From Bacillus thuringiensis (GTDB lineage Bacteria > Bacillota > Bacilli > Bacillales > Bacillaceae_G), in NCBI RefSeq assembly GCF_001182785.1, contig NZ_CP012099.1:4028501-4092500 (forward strand): DNA of 64,000 nucleotides, read 5' to 3'. Shown here one piece after another: positions 37,017 to 46,901 of this stretch. Numbering within the stretch: position 1 is the first letter of the stretch; each line of letters starts with the position of its first letter. The notes under the pieces are model-generated. The model was not told where the DNA came from and made no database searches. It saw only the letters and a program-made list of their open reading frames with translations. Made by a program: the position numbers and the translations under genes.

Positions 37017-37869
37017 AAGCACCTCTCCCTTTCGCAGTGTAAACGATGATATCGTCTAATGTAGGCTTTTCTATTACAACCTCATTTCCAAACCAATCGA
37101 TAATTGCTTGTTTATCCTTCGCTAAACCTTCAAAACCAAATTTATTTTTTCGTAATCCAACAAATAGTTCTTTTCCTTCTCGATCTAATAAATCATTGCT
37201 TCCCTTTACGATTACGTAGTTCTCCATTAATTCATCTTTTTCACCAGTAAATATAATTTCTCCATCGTTGATAAACGTAATATAATCTGCAATACGTTCT
37301 AAATCCGTTGTAATGTGGGTTGAGAATAATACAGATACTTCATCTTCCATTACAATTTCTTGCAACATATCAAGTAATTCACTTCGGACAACTGGATCTA
37401 ATCCTGCTGTCGGCTCATCCATAATGATAAACTCTGCATGATGTGAAAGTGCGATGGCAATCGCAAACTTCATTTTCATCCCTTTAGATAGCTCTTTAAT
37501 TTTTTTATACTTTGGAACTTGCAATCTTTGCATATACGATTGGTATTGATTTTCGTCCCACTTTTTATATAACGGTGCAATAATACGTTTCATTTGTTCA
37601 CACGTTAAATCTTCGTAATAATGATTTTCATCATATACAAAACCAATATTTTGTTTTATGTCCTTTTCGGCTTTCTTATTGTCTTTGCCAAAAATTTTTA
37701 TATCGCCGCTATCTTTTCTAATTAAATTCATAATCATTTTGATCGTTGTACTTTTCCCAGCACCATTTGGTCCGACAAACCCCATAATATATCCTCGTGG
37801 TAATGCAAAACTTATATTTTTCACTGCAAAATCTTCATAACTTTTACAAACATTTTTTAGCTCTAACAT
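36997..37869 (-). CDS. ABC transporter ATP-binding protein
   Basis: The 290-residue ATPase has Walker A GPNGAGKSTTIK, signature LSKGMKMKFAIAIAL, Walker B IIMDEPTAGLDP and H-loop STHITTD, followed by a C-terminal extension (about 210-290). It resembles YtrB-type ATPases associated with GntR regulators. It follows the GntR gene by 3 nt. Confidence 0.93.
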   Translation of the reverse strand: MLELKNVCKSYEDFAVKNISFALPRGYIMGFVGPNGAGKSTTIKMIMNLIRKDSGDIKIFGKDNKKAEKDIKQNIGFVYDENHYYEDLTCEQMKRIIAPLYKKWDENQYQSYMQRLQVPKYKKIKELSKGMKMKFAIAIALSHHAEFIIMDEPTAGLDPVVRSELLDMLQEIVMEDEVSVLFSTHITTDLERIADYITFINDGEIIFTGEKDELMENYVIVKGSNDLLDREGKELFVGLRKNKFGFEGLAKDKQAIIDWFGNEVVIEKPTLDDIIVYTAKGRGAYASARI

Positions 37870-37872
37870 CTC

Positions 37873-38247
37873 TTATTCCCCCTTATATAAACACGCAATC
37901 ATCTGCTGCAATTCTTCAAGTGAAAGCTGCAACACTTTACTTTCATTCACAATCTCTTCCGCTTTACTTTCCAATAGGCGAAGCCTTTGTTCTTTTAATA
38001 GTTCATTATTTTTACGTGAAACATAAGTCCCCTTCCCAGCAACAGTTTCTATATATCCTTCTTTTTCAAGCTCCTCGTATGCACGCTTCGTTGTAATGAC
38101 ACTAATTTGTAATTCCTTCGCTAAGCTACGAATAGACGGTAATTGATCTCCACCCTTTAAACCGCCATTTAAAATAAGCTGGCTTAATTGTTTTCTTATT
38201 TGCACATAAATAGGGTCTTGGGAAGAATTCGAAATAATAATATTCAT
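37873..38247 (-). CDS. GntR family regulator (YtrA type)
   Basis: The 124-residue protein has a GntR winged helix (IYVQIRKQLSQLILNG, then LPSIRSLAKELQISVITTKRAYEELEKEG in parts) and a short helical C-terminus (about 75-124), as in the YtrA subfamily, whose members control neighbouring ABC transporters. It heads the ABC operon and is preceded by a long palindrome. Confidence 0.91.
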   Translation of the reverse strand: MNIIISNSSQDPIYVQIRKQLSQLILNGGLKGGDQLPSIRSLAKELQISVITTKRAYEELEKEGYIETVAGKGTYVSRKNNELLKEQRLRLLESKAEEIVNESKVLQLSLEELQQMIACLYKGE

Positions 38248-38262
38248 GTTTTCCTCCAGTGT

Positions 38263-38303
38263 GTGTATATACTGTGTATATCTTATATATACAGTATATA
38301 CAC
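38263..38303. promoter_or_regulatory. GntR/YtrA-type operator palindrome
   Basis: Perfect 13-bp arms GTGTATATACTGT and ACAGTATATACAC are separated by 15 AT-rich bp and lie 16 nt upstream of the regulator's start. The arrangement fits autoregulation of the GntR-ABC operon. Confidence 0.8.
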
Positions 38304-38328
38304 ATCATCCTATTTTTGGCAAGAAAAA

Positions 38329-38354
38329 AAGACCAACATTTTCCTGTTGGTCTT
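38329..38354 (-). terminator. Terminator of the 63-residue membrane protein gene
   Basis: AAGACCAACA and TGTTGGTCTT form a 10-bp stem followed by a T run on the minus strand. Confidence 0.8.
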
Positions 38355-38365
38355 TCGTATATGTA

Positions 38366-38557
38366 TCACTTTTCAAAGCGATCTAACATCTCATCTCTCA
38401 TTCCGAAACTTACTACTGCAATTCCTATATACATAAACAGAAGGAATGCCGGATGAACCGTGTTGTACCAGCTGCTGTCAACGATTAAGTAAATCGTTAA
38501 TGCCACAACAAGAACAAACGCTAAGATAAACATATAAAAGTGTCTTGTACTACCCAT
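38366..38557 (-). CDS. Small two-helix membrane protein, unknown
   Basis: The 63-residue protein has two membrane segments (about 8-25 and 35-52). GAGGAG lies 6 nt before the ATG at 38557, and its terminator follows. It appears monocistronic. No family recognised. Confidence 0.7.
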   Translation of the reverse strand: MGSTRHFYMFILAFVLVVALTIYLIVDSSWYNTVHPAFLLFMYIGIAVVSFGMRDEMLDRFEK

Positions 38558-38627
38558 GATAAACTCCTCTCTTCTCACTTCACCATTCAACAGTTTATTT
38601 TATCGAATAATTCGATATGACTCAAGG

Positions 38628-38852
38628 TTAACTTTCTGTTATGTAATCAAGTTCCACCTTTACAATGTCCTCACATGCTATTGAAATGATTGTTCCTTGT
38701 TTATCAATCGCCGTCACTTCTCTATTATCCATTACACGATTTGCTACTCTTTCTAACACTTTCCCTTGGTCTCGATAGCAAAATTCTTTTACATCTTTAA
38801 TTGTTTCTCCATTTTCTAAATGGTATACCATTCTATAACATCGATATCCCAC
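38628..38852 (-). CDS. Small hypothetical protein
   Basis: The 74-residue soluble protein is slightly acidic (YHLENGETIKDVKEF, ACEDIVKVELDYITES). The start is GTG with GGGGGTG 5 nt upstream. No family recognised. It stands alone upstream of the 155-bp repeat region. Confidence 0.65.
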   Translation of the reverse strand: MGYRCYRMVYHLENGETIKDVKEFCYRDQGKVLERVANRVMDNREVTAIDKQGTIISIACEDIVKVELDYITES

Positions 38853-39063
38853 ACTTTCACCCCCGTCTTGCTCGTTTTTTCACATATACATAAAAATGAG
38901 TAATTTTTGCCTCATCACATCTTCTTAATTTCAATAAAATTCTAACAAAAATAAATACTTTTATCAAACCGACTTTTTCAACAAAACTACCTATAAAACT
39001 ACACCTTTACACCATTAGGAAACAAAAAATATAATTTTTTAACATTTTCTTCACTATTTCTGC

Positions 39064-39218
39064 ATAAAGTGAAACTTTAATCAGTGGGGATTTTTGTTCA
39101 TCCCCACTGATTATCAGTTGAACCAATCGGGCATTAACGGACAGTTTATCTCCCACCTGGCTTCTTTGCACCAGCTAAGTTTTGAGTTGGGAGTTTACTG
39201 TCCGTTAATGCGGGACAA
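39064..39218 (-). repeat. 155-bp bcr1-like intergenic repeat (copy A)
   Basis: Read on the minus strand it begins TTGTCCCGC. Two large imperfect stems follow: GCATTAACGGACAGT pairs with ACTGTCCGTTAATGC, and AATCAGTGGGGAT pairs with ATCCCCACTGATT. It ends with GATTAAAGTTTCACTTTAT. The ends and the internal GCAAAGAAG block recur in copy B (58680-58784). Length and structure resemble the bcr1 repeats known in the B. cereus group; that identity is from memory. The rest of 38853-39236 has no gene. Confidence 0.75.
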
Positions 39219-39236
39219 ATTATCCATACAAAAAAA

Positions 39237-39256
39237 GAACCCGCCGTAGCGAGTTC
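39237..39256 (-). terminator. Terminator of the glycine cleavage operon
   Basis: GAACTCGC and GCGGGTTC arms with a 4-nt loop are followed by TTTTTTTG on the minus strand. Confidence 0.7.
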
Positions 39257-39273
39257 TTCTTTTGTTATTCTAA

Positions 39274-40749
39274 TCAAACTTGTACAGGAGCTAGCTTTGC
39301 ATAACGTAAAACTGGTTTACGTGCAGCCATCGTTTCGTCTAAACGTTTAATGACTGTCGTATGCGGTGCTTCTTGTACAACTTCTGGATTTTCTTCTACT
39401 TCTTTAGCGATTTGAATCATCTTATCAATGAAACCATCTAATGTTTCTTTTGATTCTGTTTCTGTCGGCTCAATCATAATACATTCTTCCACATTTAATG
39501 GGAAGTAAATTGTTGGTGGATGGTAACCGAAATCAAGCAGACGTTTTGCAATATCTAATGTACGTACACCAAGTTTCTTTTGACGACGACCTGATAATAC
39601 AAATTCATGCTTACAATGTCTATCGAATGGAAGATCGTAGAATGGCGCTAATCTTCTCATCATATAGTTCGCATTTAATACAGCATACTCAGTTACTGCA
39701 CGCAAGCCATCTGGACCCATAGAGCGAATATACGTGTATGCACGAACGTTAATTCCGAAGTTACCATAGAATGGTTTCACACGACCAATTGCTTCTGGAC
39801 GGTCGTAGTTGAAGTGATAACCATTTTCCGTTTTTTCTAAAATCGGTTTTGGTAAGTACGGAATTAAATCAGCTTTCACACCTACTGGACCAGAACCTGG
39901 GCCACCACCGCCGTGAGGACCTGTAAATGTTTTATGAAGGTTTAAATGCACAACGTCAAATCCCATATCTCCTGGGCGCGCTTGGCTTAATACCGCATTT
40001 AAGTTTGCACCATCATAGTATAATTTACCGCCTGCATTATGGACGATTTCTGCCATTTCTAAAATATTTTCTTCAAATAGACCTAATGTATTAGGATTTG
40101 TTAACATAAGTGCTGCTGTTTCTTCGTTTACAACACGTTTTAAGTCTTCTAAGTCAACAAGGCCATTTTCATTTGATTTTACTGTAATTGTTTCAAAACC
40201 AGCTACAGTTGCAGATGCTGGATTCGTTCCGTGAGCAGAGTCAGGCACAATTACTTTCGTACGGTTAAAGTCACCATTCGCTTCATGGTATGCACGAATT
40301 AACATTAAACCTGTCCATTCTCCGTGTGCACCAGCTGCTGGTTGTAAAGTAACAGTATCCATACCTGTAATTTCAATTAAATGCTCTTGTAAGTCGTACA
40401 TTAATTCCATTGCACCTTGTACTGTCTTTTCATCTTGCAGTGGATGAATATTTGCAAAGCCTGCGAAACGAGCCACGTTTTCATTAATTTTCGGATTATA
40501 TTTCATCGTACAAGATCCAAGTGGGTAGAATCCAGAATCAACGCCGTGGTTACGGTTTGAAAGCGCTGTGTAATGGCGCATAATATCAAGTTCAGATACT
40601 TCTGGAAGCTCTGCATCTTCAACGCGAATATAATCGCTCTCAAATACATCTTCTAATTTTACTTCTTCTACATCTAATTTGGGTAAGCTATATCCTACGC
40701 GGCCTTCTTTAGTCACTTCAAAAATAAGTGCTTGGTCTTGGTTCTTCAT
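39274..40749 (-). CDS. gcvPB: Glycine dehydrogenase (decarboxylating) subunit 2
   Basis: The 491-residue beta part of P-protein holds the pyridoxal phosphate lysine in [21 protein letters not shown]-protein decarboxylates glycine and passes the aminomethyl group to lipoyl-GcvH. GcvPB overlaps the end of gcvPA by 4 nt. Unlike many bacteria, the P-protein here is split into two subunits, as is usual in Bacillus. Confidence 0.96.
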   Translation of the reverse strand: MKNQDQALIFEVTKEGRVGYSLPKLDVEEVKLEDVFESDYIRVEDAELPEVSELDIMRHYTALSNRNHGVDSGFYPLGSCTMKYNPKINENVARFAGFANIHPLQDEKTVQGAMELMYDLQEHLIEITGMDTVTLQPAAGAHGEWTGLMLIRAYHEANGDFNRTKVIVPDSAHGTNPASATVAGFETITVKSNENGLVDLEDLKRVVNEETAALMLTNPNTLGLFEENILEMAEIVHNAGGKLYYDGANLNAVLSQARPGDMGFDVVHLNLHKTFTGPHGGGGPGSGPVGVKADLIPYLPKPILEKTENGYHFNYDRPEAIGRVKPFYGNFGINVRAYTYIRSMGPDGLRAVTEYAVLNANYMMRRLAPFYDLPFDRHCKHEFVLSGRRQKKLGVRTLDIAKRLLDFGYHPPTIYFPLNVEECIMIEPTETESKETLDGFIDKMIQIAKEVEENPEVVQEAPHTTVIKRLDETMAARKPVLRYAKLAPVQV

Positions 40750-42089
40750 TGGATAGCCCCCATTTCATTTACAAGTGTGTCAATTTCCTCTTTTGTACGA
40801 AGCTCTGTTACTGCTACAAGCATATGGTTTTCATGCTCTTTATAATCACGGCCTAGATCGTAACCACCGATAATATTCTTTTGTAATAATGCATCGTTTA
40901 CTTCTTTCACTGGACGTTTGCAATCTACAACAAACTCATTGAAGAATGGTCCAGCAAATGTTACTGTGAAGCCTTTCGCCTCAAATTGACGTTTTGCATA
41001 CTGTGCTTTAGAAATGTTTTGACGTGCCATTTCTTTCACACCTTGTTTGCCAAGTGCCGTCATTGCAACAGAAGCTGCTAATGCATTTAACGCTTGGTTT
41101 GAACAAATGTTAGATGTCGCTTTATCACGGCGAATATGCTGTTCACGTGCTTGTAACGTTAATACAAATCCACGTTTACCATCTGAATCTACAGTTTGTC
41201 CAACAAGACGTCCTGGAATTTTACGCATAAATGCTTTCGTTGTTGCAAAGTAACCACAGTGCGGTCCACCAAACTGCGTTGGAATACCGAATGGTTGTGC
41301 ATCACCGATTACAATATCAGCACCAAATTTCCCTGGTGGTGTTAATGCGCCTAATGATAATGGATTTGAAGAAACGATAAATAATGATTTTTGTTGATGA
41401 ACGATTTTTTCAATATCAGCTAATTTTTCAACTTGTCCGAAGAAGTTTGGATATTGAACGATTACACAAGCAACTGTATCATCTACTTCACTTTGTAATA
41501 CGTCTAAATCTGTTACACCATCTTTATGATTAATTTCAACAACTTCAAGATTTTGACCTTTTGCATACGTTTCAAGTACTGCTCTTGATTCTGGATGAAC
41601 CGCGCTAGATACAAGAATTTTCTTTTTGCGAGTATGGCCAGCTGCTAACATTGCCGCTTCAGCTAAAGCTGTACCCCCGTCATACATAGAAGAGTTTGCT
41701 ACATCCATTCCTGTTAATTCACAAATCATTGTTTGGAATTCAAAGATTGCTTGTAATTCCCCTTGTGAAATTTCTGGTTGGTATGGCGTGTAAGCTGTAT
41801 AAAATTCTGAGCGAGAGATAACGTGATCTACAATTACTGGAGCGTAATGATCGTATACGCCTGCTCCTAAGAAAGAAGCGTACTCTTTTAAGTTAGCATT
41901 TTTACTAGCCATTTGAGATAACTCTTTTAAAAGCTCTGGCTCTGATTTTGCTTCTTTAATTTTTAAATCCCCTTTAAAACGAACACTCTCTGGAATATCA
42001 GAGAATAACTCATCGATCGTTTGAACGCCGATCGTTTGTAACATTTCTTTTTTGTCTTCTTCTGTCATTGGAAGATAACGATGCAACAT
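40746..42089 (-). CDS. gcvPA: Glycine dehydrogenase (decarboxylating) subunit 1
   Basis: The 447-residue alpha part of P-protein starts [17 protein letters not shown] and contains [18 protein letters not shown] and [20 protein letters not shown]. It works with GcvPB as a heterotetramer. It lies 20 nt after gcvT. Lipoylation of the partner GcvH depends on LipM, encoded at 29.7-30.5 kb. Confidence 0.96.
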   Translation of the reverse strand: MLHRYLPMTEEDKKEMLQTIGVQTIDELFSDIPESVRFKGDLKIKEAKSEPELLKELSQMASKNANLKEYASFLGAGVYDHYAPVIVDHVISRSEFYTAYTPYQPEISQGELQAIFEFQTMICELTGMDVANSSMYDGGTALAEAAMLAAGHTRKKKILVSSAVHPESRAVLETYAKGQNLEVVEINHKDGVTDLDVLQSEVDDTVACVIVQYPNFFGQVEKLADIEKIVHQQKSLFIVSSNPLSLGALTPPGKFGADIVIGDAQPFGIPTQFGGPHCGYFATTKAFMRKIPGRLVGQTVDSDGKRGFVLTLQAREQHIRRDKATSNICSNQALNALAASVAMTALGKQGVKEMARQNISKAQYAKRQFEAKGFTVTFAGPFFNEFVVDCKRPVKEVNDALLQKNIIGGYDLGRDYKEHENHMLVAVTELRTKEEIDTLVNEMGAIQ

Positions 42090-42109
42090 GAAATCTACCC
42101 CTCTCCCCG

Positions 42110-43210
42110 TTACTTTGAACGTTTATAAAATGGTGTTGGAACAACTACTGCTTTGACGCGTTTATTACGAATTTCAATTTCTACTTCTGTATCAACTGCT
42201 GCGTATTTTACATCAATTAGTGCTAAACCAATGCTTTTCTTTAACGTTGGAGATTGTGTACCACTCGTTACTTCCCCGATTTTTTCTTCTCCAATAAATA
42301 CAGGGTAATGCGTACGAGGAATTCCACGTTCGATTACTTCGATGCCGACTAACTTACGAGGCGCACCGTTTTCTTTTTGCTCTTTTAACGTTTCTTTTCC
42401 AAAGAAGTCTGCTTCTTTATTTGGTTTTACCGCAAAGCCAATTCCAGCTTCAATCGGTGTAATATCTTTTGATAATTCTTGTCCATAAAGTGGTAATGTT
42501 GCTTCGAATCGAAGTGTATCACGAGCACCTAAACCACATGCTTTTAAGCCTTCTTCTGCTCCAACTTCAAGAAGTTTCTCCCAAAGTTTTGCAGCATCTT
42601 CACTCTTACAGTAAATTTCGAATCCATCTTCACCTGTATAACCTGTACGAGATACAAGTGCTGGAATTCCATCTACAAGAATATCGTTTTTAAATTTAAA
42701 GAACTTAATTTCTTTCAAATCTTCTGACACAACTTTTTGTAAAATGCCTTCTGCTTTTGGTCCTTGAATTGCAAGCTGTGCAACTTCACTAGAAACATTG
42801 ACTACTGTCGCATCGCCAATTACATGACTTGCTAACCATTCGTAATCTTTCTCGATATTTGATGCATTGATTACTAATAAATAGTCTTCTTCACCACGTT
42901 TGTAGATTAATAAATCATCTACTGTACCACCATTTTCGTAGCACATAGCTGTATATTGTGCGCCCCCTACCTTTAAGGTAGATACGTCATTTGTAACAAC
43001 ACGTTGTAAAAATGCTAAACTATCTACACCTTTTACTTCAACTTCTCCCATATGAGACACATCGAACAAACCTGCAGCTGTACGTACAGCTTCATGTTCT
43101 TCTTTAATGCTTGAAAATTGAACTGGTAATTCCCAACCACCGAAGTCGATTGTTTTCCCACCATACTTCGCGTATACATCAAATAACGGTGTACGTTGTA
43201 ATGTAATCAT
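42110..43210 (-). CDS. gcvT: Aminomethyltransferase (T-protein)
   Basis: GcvT releases ammonia from aminomethyl-lipoyl-GcvH and makes 5,10-methylene-THF. The 366-residue protein starts with [20 protein letters not shown], contains [15 protein letters not shown] and [14 protein letters not shown], and ends FYKRSK. It is the first gene of gcvT-gcvPA-gcvPB. Confidence 0.96.
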   Translation of the reverse strand: MITLQRTPLFDVYAKYGGKTIDFGGWELPVQFSSIKEEHEAVRTAAGLFDVSHMGEVEVKGVDSLAFLQRVVTNDVSTLKVGGAQYTAMCYENGGTVDDLLIYKRGEEDYLLVINASNIEKDYEWLASHVIGDATVVNVSSEVAQLAIQGPKAEGILQKVVSEDLKEIKFFKFKNDILVDGIPALVSRTGYTGEDGFEIYCKSEDAAKLWEKLLEVGAEEGLKACGLGARDTLRFEATLPLYGQELSKDITPIEAGIGFAVKPNKEADFFGKETLKEQKENGAPRKLVGIEVIERGIPRTHYPVFIGEEKIGEVTSGTQSPTLKKSIGLALIDVKYAAVDTEVEIEIRNKRVKAVVVPTPFYKRSK

Positions 43211-43600
43211 GCTCTCTCCCCCTTATGCTTTGACAAATCAATAAAAGTTGCTTCCCTTTTCTAAACATTTTCATTCTGAAAAGATAGGATATACGGAATC
43301 TCATTATATTTTTTTATGAAAGCGTAAATAAAAAATCACTTTCTTGGATAAAATACGAAAGATTCCACACATTTCACACCATTATCCTAACATCATTCGC
43401 TATATTTCATCAATATTCTAGCATAAAAAATAATTTAGAATTTTTTATATTAAAACTCAATAAATACAGCTTTTAAGATTTAATACTTTATTATTGTCTA
43501 TTGTATAGCCTTTAATAACGATAATCATGCCTTCTTTTAAGGCAAATCATCATACATTAAAAAATAATTACTTTAGTTTATAAAAGGTGGGAGAGTCGTA
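43211..43600. other. Divergent intergenic region gcvT / yqhH
   Basis: This 390-bp AT-rich gap must hold both promoters. A CCTTCGG/CCGAAGG block or other glycine aptamer hallmark is not visible on either strand, in contrast to the tandem glycine riboswitch in front of B. subtilis gcvT. TTCTTTTAAGGC-type short hairpins near 43530-43550 are the only structure I see. Confidence 0.5.
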
Positions 43601-45283
43601 ATGAATGTCGATATTTCCGTAGATCGGACGTGGCAAAACAATTTTTTAAATAGAATTGACGAAGATGGTCCTTGGACAAACTGGGATTTATATCACTTAG
43701 CTTATGAAACAGAAAAATCGTTACTTGTTCCTACTTTTGATGGACTACAAGCACCGAAACATTTATCACATTTCACACCGCTTCCTCATCAATTAGAAGT
43801 CGCTCAAAATGTGATTGAACAAATGAATGGCAAAGCGATTCTAGCAGATGAAGTAGGCCTTGGAAAAACAATCGAAGCTGGACTTATTTTGAAAGAATAT
43901 ATGGTCCGCGGGCTTGTGAAAAAAGTACTTATACTTGTCCCAGCTTCTCTCGTATCACAATGGGCATATGAACTAAATACAAAGTTTTTCATTCCCGCTG
44001 TAGCACAAAAGAAAAGCTACTCGTGGGAACAAGCTGACGTAATCGTATCATCAATTGATACTGCGAAACGGTCACCACATCGCGATATCGTGTTGAACTT
44101 AGAATATGACCTTATTATTATCGATGAAGCACATAAACTAAAAAATAATAAAACAAAAAACTATGAATTTGCACAACGATTAAAAAAGAAGTTTTGTTTA
44201 TTACTAACCGCTACTCCTGTTCAAAATAAGATTGATGAAATTTTTAACCTTGTTTCTTTATTAAAGCCAGGACATTTAGGCAATCAATCCAACTTTGAAG
44301 AATATTACGCTTCCAAAAATCGTTCAGCCGAATCAGATGAAGACTTAAAAGCTCTCATTAACAAAGTAATGGTGCGAAATAGACGACATAATACCGGTAT
44401 CGATTGGCCGAAGAGACATGTACGTACAATTTTTGTTGAGTTTAATGAACAAGAACAAGCTCTATATAATGATATCGAAAATTGGCGAGGACAAGACGCC
44501 TTCACATCTGCTTTCTCATCATTAACTTTAAAACGGGAAGCGTGTAGTAGTCGTGAGGCTGTTTACTATTCATTGAAAAAGCATGTAGAAAAAAGACAGA
44601 AAGAAAATGAACATTATATAAAAGATCCACATATCGATGTGCTAATGGACAAAATTAATCATATTCCTTTTAACTCGAAAGCAACTAAAGCTCTAGAGCT
44701 TATAAAAGAAATTGACGATAAAGTCGTCATTTTCACGGAATACCGAGCATCACAGATGTACTTACAATGGTTTTTACAACAACACGGTATTTCTTCTGTC
44801 CCATTCCGCGGCGGATTTAAACGCGGGAAGAAAGATTGGATGAAGGAACTTTTCCAAAATCGTGCCCAAGTGTTAATTGCAACGGAAGCTGGCGGAGAAG
44901 GCATTAACTTACAGTTTTGTAGCCATATGATTAATTATGATTTGCCATGGAATCCAATGCGTCTTGAACAAAGAATTGGACGTATTCACCGTCTTGGACA
45001 AAAAAATGATGTTCATATTTATAACTTAGCTACAAAGCACACTGTTGAAGAACATATTTTGAAATTGTTATATGAAAAAATCAATTTATTTGAGCGTGTT
45101 ATCGGTGAACTGGATGAAATTTTAACGAGAATTAATATGAAAAACATCGACGCGCACATTCAAGAAATATTTGCGCAATCAAAAAGCGAAGGAGAAATCC
45201 GAATTAAGATGGAAAACTTAACATCTATTATCGACTTTGCGAAACGAAATGAAGCTGAGGTGCAAGGCTATGCAGCAACATGA
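43601..45283 (+). CDS. yqhH: SNF2-family DEAD/DEAH helicase YqhH
   Basis: The 560-residue protein is a SNF2/RapA-like translocase. Walker A is ADEVGLGKTIEAGLI, the DEAH box is LIIIDEAHKLKN, motif III is LLLTATPVQNKIDEI, and the second lobe has TEAGGEGINLQFC and RIGRIHRLGQ. GGTGGGAGAG precedes the ATG. It is paired with yqhG. By family it may remodel protein-nucleic acid complexes; the precise role is unknown. Confidence 0.92.
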   Translation: MNVDISVDRTWQNNFLNRIDEDGPWTNWDLYHLAYETEKSLLVPTFDGLQAPKHLSHFTPLPHQLEVAQNVIEQMNGKAILADEVGLGKTIEAGLILKEYMVRGLVKKVLILVPASLVSQWAYELNTKFFIPAVAQKKSYSWEQADVIVSSIDTAKRSPHRDIVLNLEYDLIIIDEAHKLKNNKTKNYEFAQRLKKKFCLLLTATPVQNKIDEIFNLVSLLKPGHLGNQSNFEEYYASKNRSAESDEDLKALINKVMVRNRRHNTGIDWPKRHVRTIFVEFNEQEQALYNDIENWRGQDAFTSAFSSLTLKREACSSREAVYYSLKKHVEKRQKENEHYIKDPHIDVLMDKINHIPFNSKATKALELIKEIDDKVVIFTEYRASQMYLQWFLQQHGISSVPFRGGFKRGKKDWMKELFQNRAQVLIATEAGGEGINLQFCSHMINYDLPWNPMRLEQRIGRIHRLGQKNDVHIYNLATKHTVEEHILKLLYEKINLFERVIGELDEILTRINMKNIDAHIQEIFAQSKSEGEIRIKMENLTSIIDFAKRNEAEVQGYAAT

Positions 45284-46064
45284 AATTCATAATTACTTAT
45301 ACAATTTCTTTGAGGCGAATAACTGTGAAATTTTAGAACGTTCTCCTCATTTATTAGATGTACAGTTAACAATTGAGATGGATAAATTATTAATGAATCG
45401 TCCTTTTTATTGGCACTATCTTGAGAAAACAGGAGGCGTACCGAATCCGATGCGCCTTACTCTTATTACAAATCCAGAAAATGAAGAAAACGATGGTGAG
45501 CTTATTCACTACGGTTCACCACGTCTACATCAAATTTTCCAAACGACAAAAGAATTAGGCTCATACATACGTTTATATGAGGATGTAAGACATAATGGGG
45601 CAACACATACACCGCTCCACCCTTGGCTCGGTATTAATATAAAAGTTTCCTATCAATGTGATCGAAAAAAAGACATCCTTCACTCAATTGGTATTCATCT
45701 CATTTCTGGAACAATGATGGCAAACTTTCATGAAACATTAACTAACATTAAACTTACACCAAAAATACCTGATTTTTGTTTTACGCTCTCGCCTATCATT
45801 AAACCGCAAAGTGGTTTACAACGTATAGAGGACGCTTTAAAAAATATAATTGCAGAAGATGACCATACGTGGGCAAAAGAAGCAAGAGTGCGTTGGAATC
45901 ATGATCTAGACCTTTTAAACCGTTTTTATGAAGAAAGTGACGAACTTCCTGAGAGCTATGAAATTGAAAAACAAGCTCTGCAAGAACAGTATGAACCACG
46001 TATTACAGTGCAAATTATTAACGGTGGCCTTTTTTATGTTACCGCGAATCATTTTCTATCTTGA
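45270..46064 (+). CDS. yqhG: YqhG family protein
   Basis: The 264-residue soluble protein begins MQQHEIHNYLYNFFEANNCE and overlaps the end of yqhH by 14 nt. GAGGTG lies before the ATG at 45270. It has no membrane segment. The tight coupling with yqhH, conserved in B. subtilis, suggests joint function; the molecular role is unknown. Confidence 0.9.
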   Translation: MQQHEIHNYLYNFFEANNCEILERSPHLLDVQLTIEMDKLLMNRPFYWHYLEKTGGVPNPMRLTLITNPENEENDGELIHYGSPRLHQIFQTTKELGSYIRLYEDVRHNGATHTPLHPWLGINIKVSYQCDRKKDILHSIGIHLISGTMMANFHETLTNIKLTPKIPDFCFTLSPIIKPQSGLQRIEDALKNIIAEDDHTWAKEARVRWNHDLDLLNRFYEESDELPESYEIEKQALQEQYEPRITVQIINGGLFYVTANHFLS

Positions 46065-46068
46065 AGAA

Positions 46069-46091
46069 GCTCCTTCTGCTTTAGAAGGAGC
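46069..46091 (+). terminator. Terminator of yqhHG
   Basis: GCTCCTTCT and AGAAGGAGC form a 9-bp stem with a GCTTT loop, followed by CTCTTTT. Confidence 0.8.
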
Positions 46092-46113
46092 CTCTTTTGA
46101 GCTATTTTCTATC

Positions 46114-46245
46114 CTACTCGCTATCGCCACTACGCTCTTGCTGTTTTTTCTGTGCCATACGTTTCTGGTGTGCACGATCCTTTGCACTCACATGATTTGC
46201 ATCAGTTGGAAGATTTTCTTTCGAACGTCCAATTCCATTGCTCAT
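46114..46245 (-). CDS. Small hydrophilic protein, 43 residues
   Basis: A short gene starts at ATG 46245 after AAAGGAGTG and encodes 43 residues beginning MSNGIGRSKENLPTDANHVS and ending KKQQERSGDSE. It is strongly charged and lacks hydrophobic stretches, like several small Bacillus stress or spore peptides. The good ribosome site and the placement between terminators support it. No family is assigned. Confidence 0.7.
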   Translation of the reverse strand: MSNGIGRSKENLPTDANHVSAKDRAHQKRMAQKKQQERSGDSE

Positions 46246-46320
46246 CTTTCCCACTCCTTTTTGCGTTTTTCAAAATACATGTTTATTTTCAGCTAGAGTT
46301 ACAATCCTTATACAAAAAAA

Positions 46321-46345
46321 TAAGAGCAGCCATTGGCTACTCTTA
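46321..46345 (-). terminator. Terminator of the 75-residue gene
   Basis: TAAGAGtAGCC and GGCTgCTCTTA form a stem at the stop codon, followed by ATTTTTTTG on the minus strand. Confidence 0.75.
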
Positions 46346-46570
46346 CTCGCTCACATATTTTTGAAACATATCATGGATGCCTTTATTTACTAGGTTCGAG
46401 ATCTGCTCGTCAGATTTATTCGGATAACGATCACGCAATCTGATAGATGCCTTCACCATTAAATTTTCTAATACAGAACGGCCACCTTCTCCATAAATAA
46501 TTTCAGCATATTTAACAAGCCTTCCATCCTCTACTGTTGCTGGATTATGATTGAAGAAAAATTTACTCAT
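46343..46570 (-). CDS. Small hypothetical protein, 75 residues
   Basis: The soluble protein begins MSKFFFNHNPATVEDGRLVK and contains SIRLRDRYPNKSDEQISNLV. AGAGGTGGAG precedes the ATG at 46570; an upstream open extension of 33 codons is not supported. It stands alone. No family recognised. Confidence 0.7.
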   Translation of the reverse strand: MSKFFFNHNPATVEDGRLVKYAEIIYGEGGRSVLENLMVKASIRLRDRYPNKSDEQISNLVNKGIHDMFQKYVSE

Positions 46571-46901
46571 TGTCTCCACCTCTCTCTTTTGATAACGTTT
46601 ACATTTATATAGATTATTTATGTTATTTATTTCACAATATTGTATGCATGTATATTTAATTAGTTTCATTATAAAGCAACATATCGATAGTAAATATGTG
46701 ATTTTCCGTCCATTTTGTGAACAAACTAAAAATGAAAGCGTTTCCTTTATTATATACTAAAAAAACTTACTACGCTAGGGGCAATTTTTTTCAATCTACT
46801 AATCCCTCAAAAATTGATATATTTTTTCTTTTCCCATTAAACCTTATACAATTTTCAGAAATTATATTATAAAATATATATATGACTTAAGGAGGCTTTG
46901 T
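46571..46901. other. Divergent AT-rich intergenic region
   Basis: This 331-bp region separates two divergent genes. TGAAAGCGTTTCCT (46735 region) partly matches a catabolite (cre) site, and TATATATATG-rich sequence precedes the next ribosome site AAGGAGG. No gene or large structure was seen. Confidence 0.4.

Noticed and set aside
39064..39218. Riboswitch or T-box leader
   Set aside because: The structure lies between the 3' end of gcvPB and a small gene, is followed by a terminator rather than preceding a gene start, and recurs in the window as a repeat.
46731..46748. cre site in front of the VC0807-like gene
   Set aside because: TGAAAGCGTTTCCT departs from the consensus at its right end and lies more than 150 bp from either start; too weak to annotate separately.
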